The notes beneath the pieces were generated by a model that was not told the origin of the DNA, ran no database searches, and saw only the letters and a program-made list of their open reading frames with translations. A program made the position numbers and the translations under genes. From Idiomarina rhizosphaerae (lineage in GTDB: Bacteria; Pseudomonadota; Gammaproteobacteria; Enterobacterales; Alteromonadaceae): a stretch of 64,000 nucleotides of DNA. Location: the NCBI RefSeq assembly GCF_024159085.1, contig NZ_JAMZDE010000001.1:372001-436000 (forward strand), in the 5' to 3' direction. Shown piece after piece: positions 1 to 8,608 of the stretch. Within the stretch, counting starts at the first letter, position 1, and every line of letters starts with the position of its first letter.

Positions 1-812
1 CTATCAAGACTCGGCACCCACTGCTCCACCCGATCAATCGGCTTCCCGGCGGGAGCGTCACCAAAATAATAGCTAACTTTAGCTTTAGCAGTATCGACAT
101 CAACATCACCGGCTAAAACAAGCACAGCGTTAGATGCGCCATAGTAATCCTCAAACCATTGCTTGACGTCGTCTAAAGAAGCATTATTCAAATCATCCAT
201 TGAACCAATAATGCTATGTGCATAGGGATGCCCTTCTGGATAGAACATACGATCAAAGCGTTCGTGCACTTTTGCACCTGGTTTTAACTCTCCTTCTCGT
301 TTTTCATTTTTCACCACCTCGCGCTGCTCATTTAGCATTTCCTGAGTAATACCGTCGGCCATGTGAGCCATACGGTCAGACTCCATCCACAAAGCCATAT
401 CCAGAGCATTGCTGGGAACAGTCGCGTAATAATTGGTGCGATCTTTATTAGTGGTACCATTCATACCAGTTGCACCCGCTTTATCGAACGGTAAAAAATA
501 CTCTTGCTGACGGTTTGGCGTCTGTTGAAACATAAGGTGTTCAAACAAATGTGCAAAACCGGTTTTTCCCTTTGGTTCATCTTTAGAACCGACACGATAC
601 CAGACACCAACAAAAACATTAGGAACGGTTGAATTGTTATAAACCAAGGTTGTTAGACCATTAGGCAGGGTAAACATCTCGTAGTCGATATCGACTTCGT
701 GATTAATGGTCGAGTTACCAGAACTGGTCTCAGCGGCGGTTACTGCTAACGACAGCGTCAATAGGGCGCTGGTTAGCAATACCGAAAGCAGTGTTGTTTT
801 TAATGTATTCAC
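1..812 (-). CDS. M16 family zinc metallopeptidase, N-terminal part (runs off the left edge)
   Basis: The reading frame is open from a GTG at 810-812 to the window edge, about 270 codons. A TGAGGA ribosome site lies about 8 bases upstream of this GTG. The first ~27 residues form a signal peptide (Lys, hydrophobic stretch, Ala-rich end), so the enzyme should be exported to the periplasm or outer membrane. The inverted zinc motif HLFEH sits at residues 88-92, inside the family sequence FAHLFEHLMF. An NEQREVV segment downstream supplies the expected third zinc ligand. M16 enzymes (pitrilysin/insulinase clan) cut peptides; the C-terminal part is outside the window. It is divergent from the MoxR/vWA block and shares its 199-base upstream region. 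Confidence 0.85.
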   Translation of the reverse strand, partial: MNTLKTTLLSVLLTSALLTLSLAVTAAETSSGNSTINHEVDIDYEMFTLPNGLTTLVYNNSTVPNVFVGVWYRVGSKDEPKGKTGFAHLFEHLMFQQTPNRQQEYFLPFDKAGATGMNGTTNKDRTNYYATVPSNALDMALWMESDRMAHMADGITQEMLNEQREVVKNEKREGELKPGAKVHERFDRMFYPEGHPYAHSIIGSMDDLNNASLDDVKQWFEDYYGASNAVLVLAGDVDVDTAKAKVSYYFGDAPAGKPIDRVEQWVPSLD

Positions 813-868
813 ACGATTAATCCTCAAATTACGTAGAGAGTTACGATAGTGAATACGCATTTAGACAT

Positions 869-953
869 AGCAACCTTGCAGCGACCTTACGCTGTGTAAC
901 TCATTTTTCAATCAAGTTATAACGACTTTTTAACGGCGTAAGGTTGCTGCAAG
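869..953. promoter_or_regulatory. Operator-like repeats between the M16 peptidase and the MoxR/vWA block
   Basis: The 9-mer AGCRACCTT occurs as AGCAACCTT at 869-877, AGCGACCTT at 880-888 (11 bases, one helical turn, later) and inverted as AAGGTTGCT at 940-948. The last two lie inside a larger inverted repeat: CTTGCAGCGACCTTACGC at 875-892 pairs with 936-953 at 17 of 18 positions, with a 43-base spacer. The spacer is AT-rich and could hold promoter elements. The position between divergent genes suggests a regulator site; the regulator is unknown. Confidence 0.45.
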
Positions 954-1011
954 ACTGCTGCGCTTTAATGGCTCGACACCAACAGTAATGAAATACACGC
1001 AGGGTATACAG

Positions 1012-2430
1012 ATGGCGCTTAACGATAGCTCACAAGTGCGACAGCAACTAGAGCGGCTAATTCAACAAGGCCGACGTCAGTTACGCCATGTCGCATTGCG
1101 TAGAGCAATACAACAGGCATGGCCGGCGCTGCTGCTGAGTACCCCGACGGTGCCGTTGGTAGCGTTACTCTATAGATTTTGGCAGCCACTACCTACCAGC
1201 CATTGGTTTGTTGTTGCCTTCGCTTTGCCTGTCATTATAGGTCTGTTAGTTGGGTGGCTAAATTACGACCGACAAGCTATCGACCGACGCTCAGTGCTGA
1301 TGCAATATCAACGGCATTTGCAAGCGGCTGATGGTTTAACGACAGCAGATGAATTTTTGCAGCAGCGAGAGCCGTTGTCAGCTTTCCAGCAGGCGGCGAT
1401 AAAGCAAACGCTACCGGTTATCGAAAAAGCATTAAGCAGCTCGATTGTTGGCACCCGAGTCAGTAGCAAACTGTTGTGCTGGCGTTATTGGCCCATGTTG
1501 CCGATTGCCTTACTAATCACCGCGCTAGCATGGTTGATGCCAATACGGCTTGCTCAACCCGCTCTAACCGATGCGGCTATGACTGCTAGCAAGCAGCATT
1601 CACAGCCGAGGGATACGGCTGCGAATGCGACCTCTAGTAAGACTGAGCGAATCAACAATAGTGCACCAAACAACCAAGATAGTGGAGCTTATAAGGCTGA
1701 CAGCAGTCGGATACGACTACAACCCGGCGATACTGCGCAGCAACTATCACAGCCAACAGCCTCCACAAACAATTTTGCAGGACAATCCGAAAGTACAATG
1801 TTGACTCAACCTGTCGGCGATACTCAGGTGCAACAAATAGATACTAACAAGGAGCTTGCGTCAGTGTCGCAGTCATCCACTAGCAACAACGACAACGAAA
1901 ATGTTGTGGAACAACAAACATCAGCAGCTTTAAAATCATCCAATAGTGCTCAAAACGGCGCACTACAACAGACAGGTAATCGCCAGCAACAGCCAACGAC
2001 AAAACCAACCAGCGGAGCCAATAAATCACCTCAGCGATCACAGCAACAACGTCCGCAGAACCGTCAGTCAGAGCAACAAGGACAGCAGCAAGGTCGCGAC
2101 CCGGGTAATTCAGGCGAGAAAGGTCAACGCACCGATAATAATGATGGCATGAAAAAAAGTCACGGTGTACACAGTTTATTATTGACGGTGCCTATGCTGG
2201 ATCAGTTGTTAGGTCAGCAAAGCTCAGGCCCACAAACACAACAACAGCTACCGGCGTCATTATCTGCGCCACAGCAATCAGATAGCGCGACACAAACACG
2301 ACCTGCCTACCGTGGAGATGTCGGTTTGGTGCCGCAGACGGCAAATTCGGCTCAAGAACAACAGTTGCTGCAACAGTTTTTTGACCGCACCCCCCAAGCT
2401 GGGGCAGACACAAATCAGCAGAATAACTAG
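1012..2430 (+). CDS. Unknown membrane protein with long Gln/Asn/Ser-rich tail, first gene of the MoxR/vWA block
   Basis: I do not recognise the family. The ATG at 1012 is preferred over the in-frame ATG at 988 because AGGG lies 7 bases before it and nothing like a ribosome site precedes 988. The product has 472 residues. A basic, Gln-rich N-terminus is followed by two close membrane segments (about residues 36-58 and 64-86), a soluble stretch, a third membrane segment (about 158-180), then about 290 residues rich in Gln, Asn, Ser and Thr that look disordered and would lie outside the cytoplasm. Only short hydrophobic islands break the tail, one near residues 390-405. It comes directly before the MoxR gene with a 25-base gap, so a role with the ATPase is inferred from position only. 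Confidence 0.7.
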   Translation: MALNDSSQVRQQLERLIQQGRRQLRHVALRRAIQQAWPALLLSTPTVPLVALLYRFWQPLPTSHWFVVAFALPVIIGLLVGWLNYDRQAIDRRSVLMQYQRHLQAADGLTTADEFLQQREPLSAFQQAAIKQTLPVIEKALSSSIVGTRVSSKLLCWRYWPMLPIALLITALAWLMPIRLAQPALTDAAMTASKQHSQPRDTAANATSSKTERINNSAPNNQDSGAYKADSSRIRLQPGDTAQQLSQPTASTNNFAGQSESTMLTQPVGDTQVQQIDTNKELASVSQSSTSNNDNENVVEQQTSAALKSSNSAQNGALQQTGNRQQQPTTKPTSGANKSPQRSQQQRPQNRQSEQQGQQQGRDPGNSGEKGQRTDNNDGMKKSHGVHSLLLTVPMLDQLLGQQSSGPQTQQQLPASLSAPQQSDSATQTRPAYRGDVGLVPQTANSAQEQQLLQQFFDRTPQAGADTNQQNN

Positions 2431-2455
2431 AACCGCATTTTACAGAGGGTTAAAC

Positions 2456-3448
2456 ATGACAGTAGCTATAACAACATCAGACAGCATTACCGAATTTCAA
2501 CAGCTATTTGACCGTATTCGCGACGAAGTTGGACAAGTTATGGTTGGTCAACAAGCGGTTATTGATAGCGTACTGACAGCCTTATTTGCAGGTGGTCACG
2601 TGCTACTGGAAGGTGTTCCCGGGCTGGGTAAAACCATGTTGATCAGTACCATCAGTCGCGCTGTCGATCTACCATTCTCACGAATCCAGTTCACGCCCGA
2701 TATGATGCCGGCCGATATTCAAGGTTCATCGATGCTGACCGAAACCGCTGACGGAGGTCACGAACTCACCTTTCAACCGGGACCGATTGTTTCGAACTTA
2801 GTCTTGGCTGACGAAATCAACCGCGCTACACCCAAGACGCAGTCAGCGTTGCTGGAAGTGATGCAGGAGAAACAAGTAACCGTCGGGCAACGCACTATCA
2901 AGCTAGACGAACCTTTCTGCGTGATGGCTACACAAAATCCAGTTGATCAAGAAGGTACTTACCCGTTGCCAGAAGCACAATTAGATCGGTTCTTGTTTAA
3001 GTTGGTAGTGGGTTATCCCAGCGAACAGGACTATCACCGGATTATTGACCGCACTACAAGTACCAGCACAACCACCGTCAATGCTGTTGCCAATAGAGAC
3101 ATGCTCAACAAAATGCGATCCGTAGTCCGTAACGTCGCAGTCAGTGATAGCGCTAAACAGCACGCTATTCGTTTAGTCATGGCGACTCAACCCGGCAGCC
3201 CCTACGCGACAGATGAAGTCAATCAATATGTCGCTTTAGGCGCCTCTCCGCGAGGTGTTCAGGGGTTAATGCTGGCGGCTAAAGTACAAGCACTACTGGC
3301 TGGGCGGAACACGATTATTGATACCGATATAGACATAATTCTATTACCTGTATTGCGCCACCGTTTGGTGCTCAATTTTTCTGCTCAAGCTAAACGAGTA
3401 GACGTCGACCAACTGTTGACCAACGTCTTAGAAGGCTTGTCGGCATGA
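2456..3448 (+). CDS. MoxR-type AAA+ ATPase
   Basis: MoxR ATPases act as chaperones with vWA-domain partners in the assembly or activation of enzyme complexes and envelope systems. The open frame extends back to 2312 but overlaps the previous gene; the ATG at 2456 has an AGAGGG ribosome site and gives the usual family length (330 residues). Walker A GVPGLGKT is at residues 53-60, Walker B LVLADE at 115-120, then EINRA, and a sensor-1 region ATQNP near 158-162; the segment LPEAQLDRF is typical of the family. It overlaps the DUF58 gene by 4 bases (ATGA), the classical MoxR-DUF58 pairing, which implies translational coupling. Confidence 0.93.
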   Translation: MTVAITTSDSITEFQQLFDRIRDEVGQVMVGQQAVIDSVLTALFAGGHVLLEGVPGLGKTMLISTISRAVDLPFSRIQFTPDMMPADIQGSSMLTETADGGHELTFQPGPIVSNLVLADEINRATPKTQSALLEVMQEKQVTVGQRTIKLDEPFCVMATQNPVDQEGTYPLPEAQLDRFLFKLVVGYPSEQDYHRIIDRTTSTSTTTVNAVANRDMLNKMRSVVRNVAVSDSAKQHAIRLVMATQPGSPYATDEVNQYVALGASPRGVQGLMLAAKVQALLAGRNTIIDTDIDIILLPVLRHRLVLNFSAQAKRVDVDQLLTNVLEGLSA

Positions 3449-4350
3449 ACGCACCGTTGCCATTCGATGAGTTGTTTAACGCCGACTTCTTGAGTCGTTT
3501 GCAACACTTATCTCTCCGTCTTAGTCGTGCTCAACGAGGCGGGCGTTTAGCCGAACAACGCACTACGGCTCGCGGTCAGGGACTAGAGTTTGCCGATTAT
3601 AAACCCTATATCGCTGGCGACGACTTACGTGCCGTTGACTGGCATATTTATAAACGTTTAGGCCGCTTGTTTGTGCGTACTTTTGAAGAACAACAGGACT
3701 TGCCCGTTTATTTTTTACTAGACTTATCCGCTAGCATGTTTGTCGAGTCGCCACCACGTATCAACAGCGCGTTAAGAGCCATAATGGCGCTGGCGGCAAT
3801 AGCCTTAGCCCAGCAGGATAATATTACCTTACTAACCGCTTCAGACTCATTAGAGGTCTCGCTAAAGTCGTTATCGGGCAAAAATAATACCATGCGCGTG
3901 GCAACAACCTTAAGTGAATATCAGGCACAAGGCCAGGGACAGTTAGGCGAAGTGTTGAAGCAAGTCAGTCAGTATCCATTACGTCGTGGGCTGCTAGTGG
4001 TAGTCTCAGACTTTTTCGACAGCGCAGGCAGTACTGCGGTAGCGCAGCAATTGCAGCAAATACCACATAAATTATTACTATTACAGCTCAGTAAAGATTA
4101 CGACGCCGATCCGCGTCGATTAGCTGGGCTGAGCGGCGAAGTCAGTCTCGACGACGGCGAACAAGCGCCGCTCAATATCACCATCAATGCCAATTTAATG
4201 AACCGCTACCAGCAAGCTTATCAACAACACCAGGACATTCTAACCAAATTTGCCAGCGATTACGGCGCCGGCTTCTTAAAGTTGGACTGCGATACTGATG
4301 AACTCGACCAATTATCGGATTTATTGGGCTCGGGGGGGCCGCTATTATGA
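3445..4350 (+). CDS. DUF58 protein with vWA-like fold
   Basis: DUF58 proteins are the usual partners of MoxR ATPases. The family core is visible: DYKPYIAGDDLRAVDW at residues 51-66, followed by a metal-ion-dependent adhesion (MIDAS) motif DLSAS at 93-97. The 301-residue product has no obvious membrane segment, so it is probably cytosolic, next to the membrane proteins of the block. Its start overlaps the MoxR stop by 4 bases, and its stop overlaps the next start by 4 bases. Function in this organism is unknown. Confidence 0.9.
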   Translation: MNAPLPFDELFNADFLSRLQHLSLRLSRAQRGGRLAEQRTTARGQGLEFADYKPYIAGDDLRAVDWHIYKRLGRLFVRTFEEQQDLPVYFLLDLSASMFVESPPRINSALRAIMALAAIALAQQDNITLLTASDSLEVSLKSLSGKNNTMRVATTLSEYQAQGQGQLGEVLKQVSQYPLRRGLLVVVSDFFDSAGSTAVAQQLQQIPHKLLLLQLSKDYDADPRRLAGLSGEVSLDDGEQAPLNITINANLMNRYQQAYQQHQDILTKFASDYGAGFLKLDCDTDELDQLSDLLGSGGPLL

Positions 4351-6047
4351 GTTTAACACTCATGTCTCCATTGGCTTGGTTGTTGGGAGCATTCCTATTA
4401 GCGGGCGGTTTGCTCTTGCTGCAGCGTTTGCGAGAGCGATATAAAGCGTTGCCAGTGGCCAACATGGTGTTATGGCAACAGGCACTACAATCAAGTCAAG
4501 TGAGGAGTTTATGGCACCGCTTTAGACACTGGTTAACTTATTTATTTATATTGGTTATTGCGCTACTGCTGTGGTTATTGGCAGCGGCTCCGCAATGGTC
4601 GGTGAATGATCAGCAAGCGCTAAAGCTTTATTATTTGGACGCATCTGCTTATATGACCGCTGGCAATCGTTTTGCCGAAGCAAAGCACCAGTTATTAGCA
4701 GATATCGAGCAGCAACCAGCAGCCAACAGACGTGTGTTGCTAGGTGATTTAGAAACTCGTCTGTTGCTCCGCGAGGATGAACAAAGCGCATTGTTACCGG
4801 CACGTTTAGAGACTGTACGGGCACAGCTGCAGCCGTCACGCTTTAGTGCTTGGTTAAGGCAAATTCAACAACAAAATCCGCAACGCCCCCTGCGTGTTTT
4901 CTATTACGGTTATCCTACTCAGGCACCGTTGTCAGTTCCGACGACAACATTATTACAAGTGGTAGTTGCGCACGCTAGCGCGCCATTAACAAACAATCAG
5001 GGGATCACCAGCTTCGGTAAACAAATAACCGCAGATGGCAAGCACATTCGCGTTTACTTAGAAGTCGCGCAGAGCGATCCAACGGTGACAGCACCAAGGC
5101 TGCAGTGGTTTCTTGATGAACGCCCATATCAACCACAGAGAATACAACAGTTAGCCACAACCGAGCCTGGACTGTTGCGCTATGAATTGGTTATACCGCG
5201 CAGCTTAGGTTCGCATTTACGGGTGCGTTTGATAACCAACGATAACTTTAGGGGCGACGACCATGCCAGCTTGACAATGACCGATAGCACACCGTTGCGC
5301 ATAGTTTTGAGTGAACAAGCACCCAAATTATTTATGCGTGTCCTTGCTGCCGATCCAGGCTTACAACAGGTCTCTGATGCAGAACAAGCTGATGTTGCGG
5401 TGCGTAGGAGCGGGGAGGCCAAAAGCGACTTACCAACTTGGGTGATAGGGGCACCAACAACAACTCCTAGCCTAAGTTTTGCGAGTAACTCAGCACGAAC
5501 ATCAGTTTCCTCGCCAGAAACCATGTTACAACAAGTGTTCGGCTTTGATGTCGCGACTTTAACACAACGACTTGGCCAACCGCCGAGCTTATCCTGGCAG
5601 CCGCAGAATAAATCGTTATATGGTCAGAGACAGTTGTTAATGAGTCCCGACTGGTTACAGCAAAAAAGCGATATTGTCGATTCCGCCACCTTTCCATTAC
5701 TGATTTCCAGGGGTCTGAATTGGCTGGCCAATAGACAGTCGTTGAGTTACGCAAAAATCGCTGAGCAACCGACGTTACCGGTCAACGCTCAAGGCGAACT
5801 TCAGTTAAAACCTTTTTTTACCAGAACTACCGGGCAAAAGTGGCAACAGCAGACGCTCAATCCGGCATTACTTGAGATGCCGTTAACCGCACTAAAAACG
5901 ACGGCTACGGCCGAGGCGCTGGCAGCTGTTGCTAGCGATGTCGACAGCGTTAAGCCGCATCGACCACTGGCAAATTACTTATTGTTGTTGGTATTGCTGC
6001 TTTTGGCTGTCGAGTGGTTAGCCGTACAACGCGGCTGGATACCTTAG
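4347..6047 (+). CDS. BatA-like membrane protein with degenerate vWA domain
   Basis: The N-terminus resembles the BatA (aerotolerance) N-terminal domain: a membrane segment at about residues 5-24, an LRERYKALPVANM-type linker, and a second membrane segment at about 62-84 ending in AAPQW. A third membrane segment is at the C-terminus (about 540-560). The region where a vWA domain would start reads YLDASAYM, so the MIDAS DxSxS is broken (Tyr in the last position). That suggests the fold has lost metal binding and serves as a scaffold. 566 residues. It overlaps the DUF58 gene by 4 bases and ends 11 bases before the next gene. The assignment rests on architecture rather than a strong motif. Confidence 0.75.
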   Translation: MSLTLMSPLAWLLGAFLLAGGLLLLQRLRERYKALPVANMVLWQQALQSSQVRSLWHRFRHWLTYLFILVIALLLWLLAAAPQWSVNDQQALKLYYLDASAYMTAGNRFAEAKHQLLADIEQQPAANRRVLLGDLETRLLLREDEQSALLPARLETVRAQLQPSRFSAWLRQIQQQNPQRPLRVFYYGYPTQAPLSVPTTTLLQVVVAHASAPLTNNQGITSFGKQITADGKHIRVYLEVAQSDPTVTAPRLQWFLDERPYQPQRIQQLATTEPGLLRYELVIPRSLGSHLRVRLITNDNFRGDDHASLTMTDSTPLRIVLSEQAPKLFMRVLAADPGLQQVSDAEQADVAVRRSGEAKSDLPTWVIGAPTTTPSLSFASNSARTSVSSPETMLQQVFGFDVATLTQRLGQPPSLSWQPQNKSLYGQRQLLMSPDWLQQKSDIVDSATFPLLISRGLNWLANRQSLSYAKIAEQPTLPVNAQGELQLKPFFTRTTGQKWQQQTLNPALLEMPLTALKTTATAEALAAVASDVDSVKPHRPLANYLLLLVLLLLAVEWLAVQRGWIP

Positions 6048-6058
6048 GAGTAACCGTT

Positions 6059-8608
6059 GTGAATATCACTTTTTCGCATCCATTGTATGGCTTATTATTG
6101 CTATTAATACCTCTGCTGTGGTGGTTCGCCGCGGCTACCACCGACTGGCGGAAAAAGCTATTACGTAGCGTTTTGCTAAGCTGCATCATCGTAGCCTTAA
6201 TGGAGCCGGTTGGATTATTTGCGCAACTCCGATCAACACAAGTCTTTATTTGGGATAACAGTCCCAGCGTAACAACAGCACAACAACAGGAAGCGCGAGC
6301 GTCGATCGAGCAGAAATTAGCACAGTTGACAGATAGCGATAACGCTGTAGTGATTCAATTGCATCCGTCGCAGCAGGATTTCCCAGTCAGCACCCTGACA
6401 ATAGCCAGCCAATCCTCAATCACAGACTCTTCGTCATCCTTATCTATGGCTCTCGAACTGGCATTACAACAAATACCTGTGGGTGAGATGGGGGCAATCA
6501 CCCTGTACAGCGATGGACATGCTACCGATAGTCACTGGCAATCAGCGATCACACAACTTCAGGAGCGCAATATCCGTTTGCACACAGTGGCTTTGCAAAG
6601 TCGTTCTCAAACACCTTTCATCGCCGCCTTAAAGGTTAGTGACGCTCGAGTCACTCAACGCGTAAAGGTTGCGGCGAACCTTGCAGGTGATGTCAGCTTA
6701 TTAAATGTGGATACAGTACAACTGTCGTTATATCAGCTTGCTGAAAGCAAGGCTACAACGCGCCATCCATTAAAGCTGCTGGCACGCAGTCCAGCCTATG
6801 ACATCAATGATAGCGATTCTTTACCGGCATCCTTGACACTGTCATTCGTGGCGCCACAAGCCGATTTTATACCGGTATTGGCGCGGCTCGAAAATGCACA
6901 GGACGGCTCACCACTGACGTCTGACCCACAGCAACAATGGCACGATGTAATTGCTATTCAACCGCCCTTACCTCTACTACATATCGGCGATAGTTCAGCG
7001 CATGAGTCACTAGAACGGCTACTTGGCCCCGGGTTTCAGGTGACAACTCAACAGCCAGAGCAATTCCAGGGGGTCGCCGATAATGCTCTGGTACTGTTGA
7101 ATAATGTTACCGCATCACGTTTTAGCAAGAACTCGCAACAACGGCTGTTACAGTCGATAGAGCAAGGTACTGGATTATTTGTTAGTGGCGGTCAGCGTGC
7201 TTTTGTCGACGACAACTTTGCCAGCAGTACGTTAGCGCCCGCACTACCAGTTCGCGTTCCACCCCAGCAAACACTGAATCAGGACAGCATTGCGCTAGCC
7301 ATCGTCATCGACAGCTCTGGTTCAATGATGGGAGACCCTCTACGTCTGGCGAAACAAATGGCGCGTTTGGCAGTACAGAAGTTAAAACCATCCGATCAGG
7401 TTGGGGTAGTAGAGTTTTACGGTGCCCGGCAGTGGGCAGTACCCATGCAGTTAGCTGAGCATGCAGAACTTATCGAACGCAGTATCGGCAAAATGCAAGC
7501 ACAAGGCGGTAGTACCTTATTTCCGGCAATTGAAGAAGCCTACTTTGGACTGAAGAATGTTACCGCCAGATATAAGCACTTATTAGTGATCAGCGATGCA
7601 GGCGTTGAAGAAAATAATTATCGTCAATTACTTAAGCACATCGTTAGTGAAAACATTACGGTGTCCACTGCATTAGTGGGCTCCAATCAGGAAGGCGAGC
7701 AGCGTATGGTCGATTTAGCACGCTGGGGACATGGTCGTTATTACAGCATAAACAATGACTTTGACATGGTGCAGCTAGACTTTAATGCGCCGCAGTTAAC
7801 ACCCGATGAGATCTATCAACAAGATCAATTCAATGTCTCTTTACATAGGAACGACTGGTGGCCGAAAGCGCTAACACCGCCGCCGTTGCGGGGCTTTATA
7901 AAAGCCGACAAGCGTCTTGCAGCGACTACCCTGGCCAGTGTTGCTCAACAACCGTTATTAAGTAGCTGGCAGTACGGTTCGGGCCGGGTCACTACTCTAT
8001 TAACGGAAATACTGGGGACTGGCAGCGAGACTTGGTCGGACTGGCCGGACTATGGCAATTGGTTGGCACGAGCGTTACAACATACGGCGCAACAACAACA
8101 GCCTTATCAAATGACGCTGCAACGACAATTTTCTCAGTTACGAGTTGATATTACAGCTAACCAAGCGAATGCTTTGCCACCACAGCTCAGCCGCGTTAGC
8201 GCTGATGGCAGCCTGATTACCGAGCCTCTAACGCGACGAGCCCCACATCATTGGGTGGCAATACTTGAACAACCAAGCAGTGAGGCCGCGCGCTTAATTC
8301 TGCAGCAAGGTGGCTGGCAGCAGTTCGCAGCACAGCGAGCCGATGCTGACTTACACGCTGAATTACAGGTCGCCAATTGGCAAAAACTGTCCTTGCCAGC
8401 CTTAGCCGAGGCGGGCCAGGGGCAATATTGGTCGACAGTAAGTGACACGTTATTAGGGCAATCCTTACAACGTCAGCAGGGACAACGCGCGGTAGTCCTT
8501 TGGCCTTGGTTAGCGTCGTTAGCTCTGATCTTGTATTTGCTAGATATTTTATACCGTCGCTGGCCAGCATCCTGGACGCGTAATGGGCGTTGGAGAGTTA
8601 GAAAATGA
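6059..8608 (+). CDS. Membrane protein with two vWA domains and a GATase-like middle domain
   Basis: The GTG at 6059 is preferred: AGGAG lies about 7 bases upstream, while the upstream in-frame ATG at 6014 would overlap the previous gene and lacks a site. The product has 849 residues. Two N-terminal membrane segments (about 8-26 and 36-55) precede a first vWA-like domain with MIDAS DNSPS at 66-70. A middle segment around residues 315-390 (HIGDSS, VLLNN, GTGLFVSGG) resembles class I glutamine-amidotransferase-like folds but I see no catalytic Cys. A second vWA domain carries DSSGS near residue 418, and a membrane segment lies near the C-terminus (about 807-825). vWA domains of this type bind partners and work with MoxR ATPases. 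The stop overlaps the next start by 4 bases. Confidence 0.85.
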   Translation: MNITFSHPLYGLLLLLIPLLWWFAAATTDWRKKLLRSVLLSCIIVALMEPVGLFAQLRSTQVFIWDNSPSVTTAQQQEARASIEQKLAQLTDSDNAVVIQLHPSQQDFPVSTLTIASQSSITDSSSSLSMALELALQQIPVGEMGAITLYSDGHATDSHWQSAITQLQERNIRLHTVALQSRSQTPFIAALKVSDARVTQRVKVAANLAGDVSLLNVDTVQLSLYQLAESKATTRHPLKLLARSPAYDINDSDSLPASLTLSFVAPQADFIPVLARLENAQDGSPLTSDPQQQWHDVIAIQPPLPLLHIGDSSAHESLERLLGPGFQVTTQQPEQFQGVADNALVLLNNVTASRFSKNSQQRLLQSIEQGTGLFVSGGQRAFVDDNFASSTLAPALPVRVPPQQTLNQDSIALAIVIDSSGSMMGDPLRLAKQMARLAVQKLKPSDQVGVVEFYGARQWAVPMQLAEHAELIERSIGKMQAQGGSTLFPAIEEAYFGLKNVTARYKHLLVISDAGVEENNYRQLLKHIVSENITVSTALVGSNQEGEQRMVDLARWGHGRYYSINNDFDMVQLDFNAPQLTPDEIYQQDQFNVSLHRNDWWPKALTPPPLRGFIKADKRLAATTLASVAQQPLLSSWQYGSGRVTTLLTEILGTGSETWSDWPDYGNWLARALQHTAQQQQPYQMTLQRQFSQLRVDITANQANALPPQLSRVSADGSLITEPLTRRAPHHWVAILEQPSSEAARLILQQGGWQQFAAQRADADLHAELQVANWQKLSLPALAEAGQGQYWSTVSDTLLGQSLQRQQGQRAVVLWPWLASLALILYLLDILYRRWPASWTRNGRWRVRK

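Noticed and set aside
2312-2455. Longer N-terminus for the MoxR ATPase
   Set aside because: It would overlap the previous gene by over 100 bases, while the ATG at 2456 has a good ribosome site and the family length.
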